From Phocaeicola abscessus CCUG 55929 (lineage in GTDB: Bacteria > Bacteroidota > Bacteroidia > Bacteroidales > Bacteroidaceae), in NCBI RefSeq assembly GCF_000312445.1, contig NZ_HE997183.1, positions 340,617 to 404,616 on the forward strand: a stretch of 64,000 bases of DNA, written 5' to 3'. Position numbers and translations under genes: made by a program. Shown here piece by piece: positions 8,507 to 18,252 of this stretch. The notes beneath the pieces are model-generated. The model was given only the letters and a program-made list of their open reading frames with translations, was not told the DNA's origin and did not search any database. Numbering within the stretch: position 1 is the stretch's first letter; every line of letters starts with the position of its first letter.

Positions 8507-10084
8507 TCAAAAAGGCGGATTGTTTTCCGGCGATAGGTTACCAAACGGATCGTTGGACGCGATATGAGGCGGTAAAGGAATGTCGAGAACTCCTTCTTTT
8601 CGTTTGTTCATCTTGGAACCCACCGCCTTGAATCGATCCGGTTCCGGACCAGGCATCACCAGTTCGTCGTCGGGATTCTGAAACCTGGCGTATTCGCTTC
8701 GGAATCTCAAAAGAACATCGCCTATCGCTCCGTTTCTGTGTTTGGATACAATGATTTCGGCCATACCGTGCAAATCGTTTCCTTTATCGTCGGTAAATAT
8801 TTTATAATACTCCGGACGATGGATGAAGCATACGATGTCCGCATCCTGTTCGATAGCGCCAGATTCGCGCAAGTCGCTCAACTGCGGGCGCTTCGCTTCC
8901 GAACCGCTCGTATTCCTGTCCGCCACGCGAGTTTCGACAGCTCGATTCAATTGGCTCAGTGCAATGATAGGAATGTTCAGCTCCTTCGCCAGTCCTTTCA
9001 GGGAACGGGAGATCGTACTGACTTCTTCCTGCCGGCTGCCGAACGACATTCCGCTCGCATTCATCAATTGGAGATAATCGATAAAGATAATCTTCACGCC
9101 GTGTTCCCGGACTAACCGGCGCGCCTTCGTCCGCAATTCGAAGACGGAGAGCGAAGGGGTATCGTCGACGTAAAGCGGAGCGTCGTACAAAGAGTTAATT
9201 TTATAATCCAACTGCGCCCATTCGTAGGGAGCCAACTGACCGCTCATAATTTTCTCTCCGGGAATCTCGCACACATTGACAATCAGTCGATTCACCAATT
9301 GTACATTACTCATTTCAAGCGAAAACATGGCTACAGGCGTTTTGTGGTCGATCGCCATGTTCTTCGCCATCGAGAGCACGAACGAAGTCTTGCCCATGGC
9401 GGGGCGGGCGGCGACGACGATCAAATCGGAGTTCTGCCAGCCGGAAGTGATCTTGTCCAAAGCGTGAAAGCCGCTCGAGAGTCCACTTAAGCCGTCCGTT
9501 CGGGCAGCCGCCTTCTGCAACATGGAATACGCTTCCTTGATAACAGGATTGATTTGCGTATAGTCCTTTTGCATATTTTGCTGGGAAATCTCGAACAATT
9601 TCCCTTCGGCTTCTTGCATCAGATCTTCCACGTCTTCGGTTTCGTCGAAAGCCTTCGTTTGAATACCGCTTGTAAAGGTGATCAATTGTCGAGCCAGAAA
9701 CTTCTGAGCAATCACCTTTGCATGATATTCGACATGCGCCGACGAAGCGACCTTACCACTCAACTGGGTGATATAAAACGGTCCGCCCGCCTCTTCCAAT
9801 TCGCCGGTCGAACGCAACTGATCGGCTACCGTCAGGATGTCTACGGGTTTCTGCTGCATGGCCAGCGACGAAATGGCTTGATAGATGAGCTGGTGCCGGT
9901 GTTCATAAAAGGATTCCGATCGCAAGATTTCGCTGATTTCTGAAAAAGCTTCGCCATCGATCATTAAGGCACCCAATACCGCTTCTTCCAATTCGGTAGC
10001 TTGTGGCTGAAGATGGCCGTATTCGTCCACTTGAGCCGCCTTCGGTGATTTTGAAGCATTGCTTGTTCTTCTCGGTCCTGGCAT
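8507..10084 (-). CDS. dnaB: replicative DNA helicase DnaB
   Basis: 525 aa from the ATG at 10082-10084. The longer open frame begins with a TTG that lies inside the -7 promoter box, so it cannot be the start. The N-terminal DnaB domain (about residues 28-130) is followed by the RecA-like hexameric helicase domain with Walker A (ARPAMGKTS), Walker B (IIFIDYLQLM) and the DLRESGAIEQDAD segment. It unwinds DNA ahead of the replisome. There is a basic, low-complexity N-terminal extension and a Pro/Asn-rich tail. No intein or insertion is seen. Confidence 0.96.
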   Translation of the reverse strand: MPGPRRTSNASKSPKAAQVDEYGHLQPQATELEEAVLGALMIDGEAFSEISEILRSESFYEHRHQLIYQAISSLAMQQKPVDILTVADQLRSTGELEEAGGPFYITQLSGKVASSAHVEYHAKVIAQKFLARQLITFTSGIQTKAFDETEDVEDLMQEAEGKLFEISQQNMQKDYTQINPVIKEAYSMLQKAAARTDGLSGLSSGFHALDKITSGWQNSDLIVVAARPAMGKTSFVLSMAKNMAIDHKTPVAMFSLEMSNVQLVNRLIVNVCEIPGEKIMSGQLAPYEWAQLDYKINSLYDAPLYVDDTPSLSVFELRTKARRLVREHGVKIIFIDYLQLMNASGMSFGSRQEEVSTISRSLKGLAKELNIPIIALSQLNRAVETRVADRNTSGSEAKRPQLSDLRESGAIEQDADIVCFIHRPEYYKIFTDDKGNDLHGMAEIIVSKHRNGAIGDVLLRFRSEYARFQNPDDELVMPGPEPDRFKAVGSKMNKRKEGVLDIPLPPHIASNDPFGNLSPENNPPF

Positions 10085-10102
10085 TTCTCTTCTTTTGCGG
10101 GA

Positions 10103-10110
10103 CAAATATA
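10103..10110 (-). promoter_or_regulatory. -7 promoter box of dnaB
   Basis: Minus strand TATATTTG, 18 bases upstream of the chosen dnaB ATG. It overlaps the alternative TTG start and so rules that start out. Confidence 0.65.
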
Positions 10111-10164
10111 AGCTATTTTAATGAGAATCTCTCATAAAGCGGAGGTCTTTAAAAACTTTCTGCT

Positions 10165-10172
10165 TATATTTG
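10165..10172 (+). promoter_or_regulatory. -7 promoter box of ispE
   Basis: TATATTTG, 28 bases before the ispE ATG, facing away from the dnaB promoter in a 116-base divergent intergenic region. Confidence 0.6.
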
Positions 10173-10200
10173 TCCTATTTAAAACGAAAAGAAACGGCGT

Positions 10201-11031
10201 ATGATTACTTTTCCGAATGCTAAAATCAATTTGGGACTTCATGTGACGGAGAAACGTCCCGACAGTTATCACAATATCGAAACCGTCTTCTACCCCATTC
10301 CTCTGCAAGATGCACTGGAAGTCAGTCTGTCGCAACAAACCGAATCGCCTTATTCTTTTTATCAGCGCGGAGCCGCTATTGAGGAAAGTCCCGACGAAAA
10401 TTCTGTAGTGAAAGCATGGCAGCTCATCAAAGAGGATTATCCCCACATTCCAGCCGTCCATATTCACTTATTCAAACACATCCCATGCGGTGCGGGCTTA
10501 GGCGGCGGTTCGTCGGATGCAGCTTTCATGATCAAGATGCTAAACGAACGCTTTTCTTTGAATATTTCTACGGAGAAGATGGAAGAATATGCAGCCCGTA
10601 TAGGTGCCGACTGTGCATTCTTCATCCAGAATCAACCGGCCCTTGCTACCGGCGTCGGAAACATCTTCGAGCCTATTGCTGTCTCCCTGAAAGATTATTT
10701 CCTGGTGCTCGTCAAGCCCGAAGATACCGTTTCCACCCGAGAAGCCTATACCGCTATCACGCCTCATAAACCGGAAATTCCGTTGAAAGAAGCGATCGGC
10801 CAACCGGTGGAAGCATGGAAAGAGCTGTTGACCAACGATTTCGAACAGTTGGTGTTCCCTCGCCATCCACACATTCTCGCCATCAAGGACAAGTTGTATG
10901 ATATGGGAGCCATTTACGCATCCATGTCGGGCTCCGGCTCTTCGGTATACGGACTTTTTAAAGAACAGATTCCTTTCGTGGACGAGAAATTCGTCGGCTG
11001 TTTCTGCCGGCAACGGGAACTATTGATCTGA
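10201..11031 (+). CDS. ispE: 4-diphosphocytidyl-2-C-methyl-D-erythritol kinase
   Basis: 276 aa GHMP kinase. The N-terminal [10 protein letters not shown] segment, the ATP-binding [14 protein letters not shown] loop and the C-terminal [11 protein letters not shown] motif are all present. It phosphorylates CDP-methylerythritol in the non-mevalonate isoprenoid pathway in the cytoplasm. It stands alone, divergent from dnaB, with its own promoter, and is followed by 325 gene-free bases. Confidence 0.96.
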   Translation: MITFPNAKINLGLHVTEKRPDSYHNIETVFYPIPLQDALEVSLSQQTESPYSFYQRGAAIEESPDENSVVKAWQLIKEDYPHIPAVHIHLFKHIPCGAGLGGGSSDAAFMIKMLNERFSLNISTEKMEEYAARIGADCAFFIQNQPALATGVGNIFEPIAVSLKDYFLVLVKPEDTVSTREAYTAITPHKPEIPLKEAIGQPVEAWKELLTNDFEQLVFPRHPHILAIKDKLYDMGAIYASMSGSGSSVYGLFKEQIPFVDEKFVGCFCRQRELLI

Positions 11032-11356
11032 CATACTGCAGCGTCACATTGCAAAGACTCCACGAACGTTCTCCTTTGTGAAACCTCCCAAAGCTTTCAC
11101 GACAAAGAAAAAGAAGCTTGAGGAACGCTCCAAAGAGATGATATCCTCGACTTTATACCTTTGGCAAAACGCTAATAGTCCCTCGACTCACGTCAAGGGA
11201 CTACCTACAAACACAAAAATAAAACACGACAAAACTACTATGTTCCCTGTCGAAGTTTGAGGACTTCACTTACTTGCTATTCCTCCATTCACATGGAAAA
11301 AGAAGTTTCAGGTTGCATATTTTCTTTATATATAAGCTCCACAACCTAATTTATAT
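11032..11356. other. gene-free interval between convergent ispE and galE
   Basis: 325 bases with no credible gene. A 60-codon frame at 11078-11260 has no family features. The only clear structure is the hairpin at 11176-11203. Confidence 0.6.
11176..11203. terminator. long hairpin between ispE and galE
   Basis: Two 12-base arms (TAGTCCCTCGAC and GTCAAGGGACTA) pair with one C.A mismatch around a TCAC loop. There is no good T run on either side, so it may be a non-classical terminator for one or both convergent genes or a protein-binding palindrome. Confidence 0.4.
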
Positions 11357-12391
11357 CTATTGTATTCCTCTTTCGCGCAGTTTCTTCTGCCAATTCCAAG
11401 CGGAGCGGAGCGTATCTTCTACAGAAGTATCGGCTCGCCATCCCAATACAGTATTCGCCTTCGCGGGATCGGCCCACACTTTCACAATATCTCCGGGGCG
11501 ACGACCAACAATTTTGTAAGGTACTTCGACGCCCGTAGCTGTTTCGAATTTACGAATCAGCTCGAGTACGGACAATCCGCACCCCGTACCGATATTGAAA
11601 ACTTCGACGGGCTTCGTCTGCCTGTCTTCCAGCATACGATGCATGCCGATGACATGTGCCTTCGCCAAATCGACCACGTAAATATAATCGCGAATGCAGG
11701 AACCGTCAGGGGTCGGATAATCATCTCCGAAAACGCTCAATTCTCTCCGCAGCCCTATAGCCGTCTGCGTAAGATAGGGCAATAAATTCTGAGGTACGCC
11801 GTTGGGAAGTTCGCCGATCAAAGCTGTCGGATGAGCGCCTATCGGATTAAAATAACGAAGGAGAATCGCCTTGATCGAAGCGCCCGATGCTACAGTATCG
11901 CAAATAATTTCTTCGTTGATCTGTTTCGTATTTCCGTAGGGAGACTCCGCTTTCTTTATCGGAGCTTCCTCGGTAACCGGTAATACGTCCGGCTGTCCGT
12001 AAACGGTACATGAAGAAGAGAAGATCATCCCTTTTACCCCATACTTAGGCATCAGATCGAGCAAATTGATCAATGATACAATATTGTTTCGATAATACTT
12101 CAACGGTTTTTCTACCGATTCGCCTACTGCTTTGCTGGCCGCAAAATGAATAATTCCTTCGATACTTTCGTACTTGGTAAAGACACGATCCAGCGCATCG
12201 AAATCCAAACAATCCACTTCTTCAAAACAAGGACGAATGCCCGTTATTTTTTCAATATGATCGACTGTGTCGGCTGTAGAATTGGAAAGATTATCTACGA
12301 TAACCACCTCGTAGCCGCTCTCCTGCAGTTCAACCGCCGTATGCGAACCGATATATCCGGTTCCGCCCGTTACTAATATCCTTTTCTTCAT
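11357..12391 (-). CDS. galE: UDP-glucose 4-epimerase
   Basis: 344 aa from the ATG at 12389-12391; the longer frame adds ten hydrophobic residues not usual for GalE. The Rossmann motif GGTGYIGSH starts right after the N-terminus, and the catalytic Tyr-x-x-x-Lys is in SPYGNTK. It interconverts UDP-glucose and UDP-galactose for carbohydrate use and surface glycans. The short-chain dehydrogenase fold is complete. It is transcribed from its own promoter (12439-12446), downstream of the rnf operon. Confidence 0.96.
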   Translation of the reverse strand: MKKRILVTGGTGYIGSHTAVELQESGYEVVIVDNLSNSTADTVDHIEKITGIRPCFEEVDCLDFDALDRVFTKYESIEGIIHFAASKAVGESVEKPLKYYRNNIVSLINLLDLMPKYGVKGMIFSSSCTVYGQPDVLPVTEEAPIKKAESPYGNTKQINEEIICDTVASGASIKAILLRYFNPIGAHPTALIGELPNGVPQNLLPYLTQTAIGLRRELSVFGDDYPTPDGSCIRDYIYVVDLAKAHVIGMHRMLEDRQTKPVEVFNIGTGCGLSVLELIRKFETATGVEVPYKIVGRRPGDIVKVWADPAKANTVLGWRADTSVEDTLRSAWNWQKKLRERGIQ

Positions 12392-12438
12392 GATGTCGAT
12401 AAATAGATTTATAAAGAACAATTTCTTTTTTCATGACA

Positions 12439-12446
12439 CAAATGTA
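12439..12446 (-). promoter_or_regulatory. -7 promoter box of galE
   Basis: Minus strand TACATTTG, 47 bases before the chosen ATG, in an AT-rich gap between rnfA and galE. Confidence 0.55.
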
Positions 12447-12543
12447 AACCAAATTTGCAACAAAAAAGAATATTTCTCCCTTTATTTATAAAAATAAATC
12501 ACGAGAAACCGAATCTTTCATTCAAATCATAAGTTTCGCTTGT

Positions 12544-13167
12544 TCAATCCAAACCGAATAACGAAGCCAACCCTTTATCCACTCCAGAAAAGCCCATAAA
12601 GGCCATAGCCATTAAACCTGCCGTGATCAGGGCGATCGACATTCCTTGCATACCTTTCGGAATGTTGACCAACGACAACTGTTCGCGAATAGCCGCAAAC
12701 AAGATCAACGCCAAGCCGTAACCGATAGCCGTCGAGACAGCGTAAACCACACCTGTCAATAAATGATGCTCCAACCCTTGCGCATTGAATGTACCGTTGG
12801 CAACAAGGATAGCCACGCCCAGAATACAACAGTTTGTTGTAATCAAAGGAAGATAAACGCCTAACGCCTGATACAGGGAAGGAGAAACCTTTTTCAATAC
12901 GATCTCGACCATCTGTACCAATGACGCAATCACCAAGATGAAAGCGATGGTCTGAAGATAACCGAGACCGAATTTATCGAGCACGTACTTCTGCAACAGA
13001 TAAGTGACGATGGTGGAAATGGTGAGGACGAACACTACAGCGGCCGACATGCCCGTGGCTGTCTGAACCTTCTTCGATACACCTAAAAACGGACAAATAC
13101 CCAAGAATTGTGAAAACACCACGTTGTTCACAAAGATAGCCGTAAAGAATATTAATATGTATGCCAT
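12544..13167 (-). CDS. rnfA: ion-translocating oxidoreductase subunit RnfA
   Basis: 207 aa integral membrane protein with about six transmembrane helices. It begins with the typical FFTAIFVNNVVFSQFLGICPF segment and has the conserved TTNCCILG motif in the middle; these cysteines belong to a membrane [2Fe-2S] site shared with RnfE. Last gene of the rseC-rnfBCDGEA cluster, 24 bases after rnfE. The complex couples electron flow from ferredoxin to NAD+ with Na+ or H+ export. Confidence 0.96.
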   Translation of the reverse strand: MAYILIFFTAIFVNNVVFSQFLGICPFLGVSKKVQTATGMSAAVVFVLTISTIVTYLLQKYVLDKFGLGYLQTIAFILVIASLVQMVEIVLKKVSPSLYQALGVYLPLITTNCCILGVAILVANGTFNAQGLEHHLLTGVVYAVSTAIGYGLALILFAAIREQLSLVNIPKGMQGMSIALITAGLMAMAFMGFSGVDKGLASLFGLD

Positions 13168-13191
13168 ATCTTTCTTGTTTTTTGATCAGAC

Positions 13192-13776
13192 TTATGCCTT
13201 TCTTAATTTATTAACAATCGCAATCAGATAGCCCAAGGCGATAAAAGCGCCGGGGGCCAGTACGAAGACCAGCATGCCGTAATGCTCAGGCATGATAACC
13301 ACATCGAAGACCTTTCCCGTACCTAAAAACTCACGAATAGCACCCAACAAGGTCAAAGCGATGGTAAAGCCGAGTCCGATACCTAAACCGTCGAAAAAAG
13401 ACGATGCCGGATCATGCTTGGAAGCGAAGGCTTCCGCACGGCCAAGCAAGACACAGTTCACCACAATCAAAGGGATGAATATACCCAGCGTTTTGTACAA
13501 ACTGGGAACATAAGCCTGCATGAACATCTGAAGCAAGGTGACCAGGGTAGCAATGATCACCACGTAAGCAGGAATGCGCACCAAATCCGGGACGAAATTC
13601 TTCAAAGCGGAAATCGATATGTTCGAAAAGATCAAGACAAACATAGTAGCGACTCCCATTCCCATACCGTTCAAGGCTGAAGAGGTCGTTCCCAACGTAG
13701 GACACATCCCCAATAGGAGAACGAAGATCGGATTCTCGTTGATAAGTCCGTTCAGAAATATTTTTAAATGAGTCAT
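13192..13776 (-). CDS. rnfE: ion-translocating oxidoreductase subunit RnfE
   Basis: 194 aa membrane protein, homologous to RnfA and NqrD. It has about six helices, GMCPTLGTTSSALNG near the N-terminus and the conserved VVNCVLLGRAEAFA motif. With RnfA and RnfD it forms the ion channel core. Its ATG overlaps the rnfG TGA (ATGA), which points to coupled translation. Confidence 0.96.
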   Translation of the reverse strand: MTHLKIFLNGLINENPIFVLLLGMCPTLGTTSSALNGMGMGVATMFVLIFSNISISALKNFVPDLVRIPAYVVIIATLVTLLQMFMQAYVPSLYKTLGIFIPLIVVNCVLLGRAEAFASKHDPASSFFDGLGIGLGFTIALTLLGAIREFLGTGKVFDVVIMPEHYGMLVFVLAPGAFIALGYLIAIVNKLRKA

Positions 13777-14420
13777 AGTCTGCTCCTTTCTTCATTAATT
13801 GTTGAAACTTTGGCTGATTTGTCGGCCTGCTCGCTCGCTCCGCTATTCGTATCGACGGCTTGCCCGCTGTATGCGGCATAAGCGTTGTTGATTGCGTGGA
13901 GAAAGGCGCGCGAAGTGATAGTCGATGCTGTAATGGCATCCACGCTACCGCCGTCCTTCGTAACGCTCAGGAGTTGTTTGCCGGGATTCATCCCCGTGAT
14001 GTCTCCCTTTCCCTCTTTCTTAAACCACTTATCGGCCTTTGAGCCGAGTCCGGGCGTTTCGCTCGATTCCAAAATGGAATAGTTCAGCACATTCCCCTCC
14101 TTATCGAAACCGACGAGCACTTTGAGCGTCCCTCCGAAACCGTTTGCAGCCGATTCTATGGCGGCGCCGACAAAGGCTCCGTCTTTATTCGCCTTATAGA
14201 TTTTATAGGCTTCCCCGTTCACTTCCACTTCTTTCGGTTCTTCCACCGTCGAACCTTCTACTAACACTTCGTGCAAGGCATCGTTCAAGGCTTTTTTATT
14301 CGCTTCCGCAATCGGTCCGGCCGTCAACTGATTCACATAGGCGAGCAGTGCAGTGACGATAGCTGCTATCAGGCTCAACGAGAGAATCATATTCCTCAAT
14401 GATGATTCAAGCTTTTTCAT
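13773..14420 (-). CDS. rnfG: ion-translocating oxidoreductase subunit RnfG (FMN-binding)
   Basis: 215 aa. One N-terminal transmembrane helix (about residues 10-30) anchors a periplasmic FMN-binding domain. The covalent flavin attachment site is expected at the threonine in the DAITASTITSRA segment near 165-176. It carries electrons across the periplasmic face of the Rnf complex. Both ends overlap neighbours by ATGA junctions. The C-terminal 30 residues are Ser/Ala-rich and not conserved in the family. Confidence 0.95.
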   Translation of the reverse strand: MKKLESSLRNMILSLSLIAAIVTALLAYVNQLTAGPIAEANKKALNDALHEVLVEGSTVEEPKEVEVNGEAYKIYKANKDGAFVGAAIESAANGFGGTLKVLVGFDKEGNVLNYSILESSETPGLGSKADKWFKKEGKGDITGMNPGKQLLSVTKDGGSVDAITASTITSRAFLHAINNAYAAYSGQAVDTNSGASEQADKSAKVSTINEERSRL

Positions 14421-15427
14421 TTCTTTAGTACCTCCCCAAATCTTTTAGGTTTGCAATACGTATTAATCAACGGTGTAAATACATTCATAATAAGAATGGC
14501 AAACGACATACCTTCAGGGTATGCGCCGAACAACCGAATCAAGACTGTCAGGAAACCGATGCCGACTCCGTAAATCAGCATCCCCTTATGCGTCATCGGC
14601 GACGTAACGTAATCGGTCGCCATAAAAATGGCGCCCAACATCAAACCACCGGTAAACAAATGATACCAAGGAGCGGCAAAGGCGGAAGGGTCATACAGAT
14701 TCATCAAGCCAGAGAACACAAATACCGTAACGAAAATAGCTACCGGAATATGCCAACTAATGATCTTTCTCCACAACAAATATGCAAAACCTAACAGCAA
14801 GGCTACGCCGCAGATCTCGCCCAAAGAACCTACGCCCGACTGATAATTCTCCGGCAGGCCGATCAACAAACCGAGACTGCCCGGCAACTCTTTCAAGACG
14901 GAAGGGTCGTGAGCCTTGATAGCCTGCTTCATGAGTGCCAATGGAGTGGCTCCTGTCTCTGCATTCAAATAGGCAACCCACTGACCGGGTCGCGGCCAGG
15001 AAGTCATCTGCACGGGAAAAGAAATCAATAAGAACACACGCCCTACCAAAGCGGGATTCAAAGGATTACACCCTAAACCGCCAAAAGTCATCTTCCCGAT
15101 TCCAATAGCGGCGAGAGCACCTATGACAATAATCCAGACAGGCAGATTAGACGGTAGGTTGAACGCCAACAATACGCCTGTTAGAATGGCCGAACCGTCA
15201 GTGACGGTCGTACGTTCTCTTTTCAAGATATACTTCGTTATAGCCCATTCGAAAAACACACAGGCTACCACCGACGTTAAGGTAACGACCAACGCTCCTA
15301 TGCCGAAGATGAGAAGCGAAGCCCAAAAAGCGGGGATCAACGCTATAAGCACGCCGTACATGTTTTTCTGTACACTGTCGTTATTATGCACATGAGGCGA
15401 CAACGATAAGGTTAGTTTATTAGCCAT
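14417..15427 (-). CDS. rnfD: ion-translocating oxidoreductase subunit RnfD
   Basis: 336 aa membrane protein of the NqrB/RnfD family with about nine helices. The covalent FMN site is expected in the AETGATPLALM segment near 160, matching the S/T-GAT consensus. The FGGLGCNPLNPALVGRVFLL motif is also diagnostic. It sits between rnfC (7-base gap) and rnfG (ATGA overlap). Confidence 0.96.
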   Translation of the reverse strand: MANKLTLSLSPHVHNNDSVQKNMYGVLIALIPAFWASLLIFGIGALVVTLTSVVACVFFEWAITKYILKRERTTVTDGSAILTGVLLAFNLPSNLPVWIIVIGALAAIGIGKMTFGGLGCNPLNPALVGRVFLLISFPVQMTSWPRPGQWVAYLNAETGATPLALMKQAIKAHDPSVLKELPGSLGLLIGLPENYQSGVGSLGEICGVALLLGFAYLLWRKIISWHIPVAIFVTVFVFSGLMNLYDPSAFAAPWYHLFTGGLMLGAIFMATDYVTSPMTHKGMLIYGVGIGFLTVLIRLFGAYPEGMSFAILIMNVFTPLINTYCKPKRFGEVLKK

Positions 15428-15434
15428 AACTCAA

Positions 15435-16772
15435 TTACATTTTAGTATTACGCGCACGAATAATCCCTCCTACTGTGTCCTTCCCCATACGAATATAATC
15501 CAGCAAGTAGCGATGAGATGGACATGTAAATTGACATGAACCGCATTCTATGCATGACATTACACATTCTTTTTCCACACGCTCCCAATTCTTATAGGCC
15601 GATAAAGTGGCCAACAAATAGGGTTCGAGCCCCATCGGACAGACAGAAACACATTTCGCGCAGCGAATACAGGGCTCTTCCTGAGCGCGTCTCGATTCTT
15701 TTTCTCTTATCAATAAGATGCCGGAACTTCCTTTTGTAACGGGCACCTCGTCGGTTACGACAGCCTTGCCCATCATCGGTCCTCCGCTAATTATTTTTCC
15801 CGTATCCTCAGGCACGCCACCGGCAGCTTCGATCAACTGACTCATCGGCGTACCGATACGGGTGAGGAAGTTCGAAGGATCGGCCAAAGACTTGCCCGTC
15901 ACCGTCACAACGCGTTCGAACAAAGGCTTGTTCTTCTGGACCGCTTCGTACACAGCGAAAGTAGTGCCTACGTTCTGTATAATAGCTCCGACGGAAACGG
16001 GCAATGCAGGAGGAGCAGGTACCTGTCGACGGATCACTGCATCGATCAATTGCTTCTCACCCCCTTGAGGATATTTCACTTTCAGCGGAACGACTTCTAT
16101 ACCCGAATATTCCTCGGCTTTCTCGGTTAACAAACCAATGGCGTCCGGCTTGTTGCTCTCGATAGCAATATATCCTTTCGCCACTTTCGCCGCCTTCATC
16201 AGGATAGTCGTTCCAACTAAAATTTCGTCGGCTTTCTCCAACATCAACCGATGATCGGCGGTCAGATAAGGTTCGCATTCGACCCCGTTGATAATGACAT
16301 AATCCGGTTTCGAGTCCGGAGGAGGCATGAGCTTTACATGGGTAGGGAAAGTCGCCCCCCCCATACCGACGACACCGGCTGCCTTCACCTTATCGATAAT
16401 CTCTTCCGGGGTCAGATCGCACGTTTTAACGAGCGTAATAGTTTTGTCAATAGATTCTTCCCATTCATCCCCTTCCACATCGATAAAAACGGCCGGCTTG
16501 GGGTAACCGCTTGCATCGGGAACCGTATCGATTTTCCTGACCTTCCCCGAAACCGAAGAGAATATATTCGCGGATACGAAGCCGTTCGCTTCAGCAATTC
16601 TTGTCCCTACCTTGACGATGTCACCTTTGTCAACAATCGCCTTTGCAGGGGCACCGATATGCTGCGACAAAGGAATAATCGCTTGCTTGGGAAGTGTAAG
16701 TTCGACAATAGCTTTACCTGCCGACAATTTATTTGCTGCTGGATGAACTCCACCAATTTTAAATGTCTTCAC
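15435..16772 (-). CDS. rnfC: electron transport complex subunit RnfC
   Basis: 445 aa, starting with GTG at 16770-16772; the next residues, KTFKIGGVHP, match the normal RnfC N-terminus, so the GTG is probably real. It has an NADH/FMN-binding Rossmann-like part (GMGGATFPTHVKL and NGVECEPYLTADHR) and two [4Fe-4S] ferredoxin motifs near the C-terminus (CIRCAKCVSVCP and CIECGSCQFTCP). It is the NAD-binding peripheral subunit on the cytoplasmic face. Confidence 0.96.
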   Translation of the reverse strand: MKTFKIGGVHPAANKLSAGKAIVELTLPKQAIIPLSQHIGAPAKAIVDKGDIVKVGTRIAEANGFVSANIFSSVSGKVRKIDTVPDASGYPKPAVFIDVEGDEWEESIDKTITLVKTCDLTPEEIIDKVKAAGVVGMGGATFPTHVKLMPPPDSKPDYVIINGVECEPYLTADHRLMLEKADEILVGTTILMKAAKVAKGYIAIESNKPDAIGLLTEKAEEYSGIEVVPLKVKYPQGGEKQLIDAVIRRQVPAPPALPVSVGAIIQNVGTTFAVYEAVQKNKPLFERVVTVTGKSLADPSNFLTRIGTPMSQLIEAAGGVPEDTGKIISGGPMMGKAVVTDEVPVTKGSSGILLIREKESRRAQEEPCIRCAKCVSVCPMGLEPYLLATLSAYKNWERVEKECVMSCIECGSCQFTCPSHRYLLDYIRMGKDTVGGIIRARNTKM

Positions 16773-16803
16773 TTTAACTATTTTTAGTTGTTTTATATTC
16801 GGA

Positions 16804-17772
16804 TTAATTAACCTCGGGATTTGTCATTTCCCGTTGGGTTACAATAGATTGAGCATCTTCCGCCTTTGAGACGACGACAGCCGCCATAATCTGGGCCGGT
16901 CGGACAACGGTTTGGGTTTCTGGAACAGCCGTAGGCTTCGGTTTGCGAGGTGGCATGTTAATGGCATGAATGGTATGTTTTGGACAAACATCTTCGCATT
17001 TGCGGCATAACTTGCACTTCTCCGCATCGATGTACGATAAGTTATTTTCAATAGTGATAGCGCCGAACTCGCATACCTTAAAACATTTACCGCAGGCGAT
17101 ACAACCTACCGCACAAGCTTTGTTTACGACAGGTCCTTTATCTTTGTTGACGCATTCGACAATCATTCTGCGTCCTCTGATACCCTTCAGACGCATTTCG
17201 ATGATATGACGCGGACAGGCTTTGGCACAGGCTCCGCAGGCCACACACTTGTCCTCGACCACCTCGGGCAAGCCGGTTTCGGGATTCATATGGATGGCGT
17301 CGAACTTACAGGCATCCACGCAATCACCACAACCGAGACAACCATACGTACAGCCCGTTTCGCCGCCGGATGTCGCATGAGCAATGGCACACGAACGAAC
17401 CCCGTCGTATCGGGCAATACGCGGCCGATTCTCACAGCTACCGTTACAACGGACCACCGCAATTCGCGGTTCGGCAGTTTTTGCCTGCATGCCCAGAATG
17501 GAAGCAACCTGTTCCATGACAGGAGTTCCGCCGACCGTACAAAACAAGCCGTCAAGCGATCCGGAGGCCGCCGCTTTTACACAACCATTAGCAAAACCGG
17601 CACAACCCGGATAACCGCAACCACCACAATTGGCCTGAGGAAGTACTGCCGCCACCCGACTGATTCTTGGATCTTCATACACAGCGAATTTCTTCGAAGC
17701 GACATATAGAATCATCGCAGAAATCAAGCCAATTGCCCCTAATGAAATTGCTGCAATCAGAATTACATTCAT
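16804..17772 (-). CDS. rnfB: electron transport complex subunit RnfB (multi-cluster ferredoxin)
   Basis: 322 aa. An N-terminal membrane helix (about 5-25) is followed by the NCGGCGYPGCAGFA cluster motif, then four ferredoxin-type CxxCxxC motifs (CLGCGDCVDAC, CVACGACAKAC, CIACGKCFKVC, CKLCRKCEDVC). It receives electrons from ferredoxin and passes them into the membrane part. A Pro/Lys/Val-rich C-terminal tail of about 45 residues follows the last cluster. It is longer than the about 190-residue proteobacterial RnfB, as in other anaerobes. Confidence 0.96.
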   Translation of the reverse strand: MNVILIAAISLGAIGLISAMILYVASKKFAVYEDPRISRVAAVLPQANCGGCGYPGCAGFANGCVKAAASGSLDGLFCTVGGTPVMEQVASILGMQAKTAEPRIAVVRCNGSCENRPRIARYDGVRSCAIAHATSGGETGCTYGCLGCGDCVDACKFDAIHMNPETGLPEVVEDKCVACGACAKACPRHIIEMRLKGIRGRRMIVECVNKDKGPVVNKACAVGCIACGKCFKVCEFGAITIENNLSYIDAEKCKLCRKCEDVCPKHTIHAINMPPRKPKPTAVPETQTVVRPAQIMAAVVVSKAEDAQSIVTQREMTNPEVN

Positions 17773-17790
17773 AAGTTAGTTAGTTATTTA

Positions 17791-18216
17791 TTAATTGTTC
17801 ATTCGTCCTATAGAAAAAGTAAACTCTCTGCTCAATTTATTTTTGCAAAGCGACAGAGCGATATAATAAGGTATCAATGCCAATAGTGCAATAAGAGCAG
17901 ATAATCCTTCGTTCTGATCGGTGAAATACATGGCTAAAAACAATACGAGCATCAGGATGACGAACGGCAAACCGAAGCCCAGAAAAACAGCTTTCAGTCC
18001 CATCTCAGTCGTCCCGTAAAGAATCACTTGCTCTCCCAGGTAATATTCATTTGCATGCTTTTCATAAACATCGACAAACTTCTCCTTACTATCCGATGCA
18101 TTACACAGCGTATGCGCCTTGCACGCACTGCAAGCCGAAGCCTGCACGATCTTCACCCGAATGCAAAGGCCGTTTATATGGTCAATTATACCCGTATGTG
18201 TTATCACATCTCCCAT
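17791..18216 (-). CDS. rseC: SoxR-reducing system protein RseC family
   Basis: 141 aa. An N-terminal cysteine-rich part (ASACSACKAHTLC, four Cys) is followed by two transmembrane helices (about 75-95 and 102-120). RseC proteins accompany rnf genes and are thought to help Rnf/Rsx function or redox signalling. It is the first gene of the operon, 18 bases before rnfB, with a clear promoter upstream. Confidence 0.9.
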   Translation of the reverse strand: MGDVITHTGIIDHINGLCIRVKIVQASACSACKAHTLCNASDSKEKFVDVYEKHANEYYLGEQVILYGTTEMGLKAVFLGFGLPFVILMLVLFLAMYFTDQNEGLSALIALLALIPYYIALSLCKNKLSREFTFSIGRMNN

Positions 18217-18244
18217 TTTGCAAACTCTACTTTACAAACTTGAG

Positions 18245-18252
18245 CAAAAATA
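18245..18252 (-). promoter_or_regulatory. -7 promoter box of the rseC-rnf operon
   Basis: Minus strand TATTTTTG, 29 bases before the rseC ATG. It is the only consensus box seen upstream of the seven-gene operon. Confidence 0.6.

Noticed and set aside
10085-10105. Longer start for dnaB at TTG 10103-10105
   Set aside because: It lies inside the TATATTTG box of the dnaB promoter.
11078-11260. 60-codon frame between ispE and galE
   Set aside because: Lys-rich composition without a domain, no promoter box in front and overlap with the 11176-11203 hairpin make a gene unlikely.
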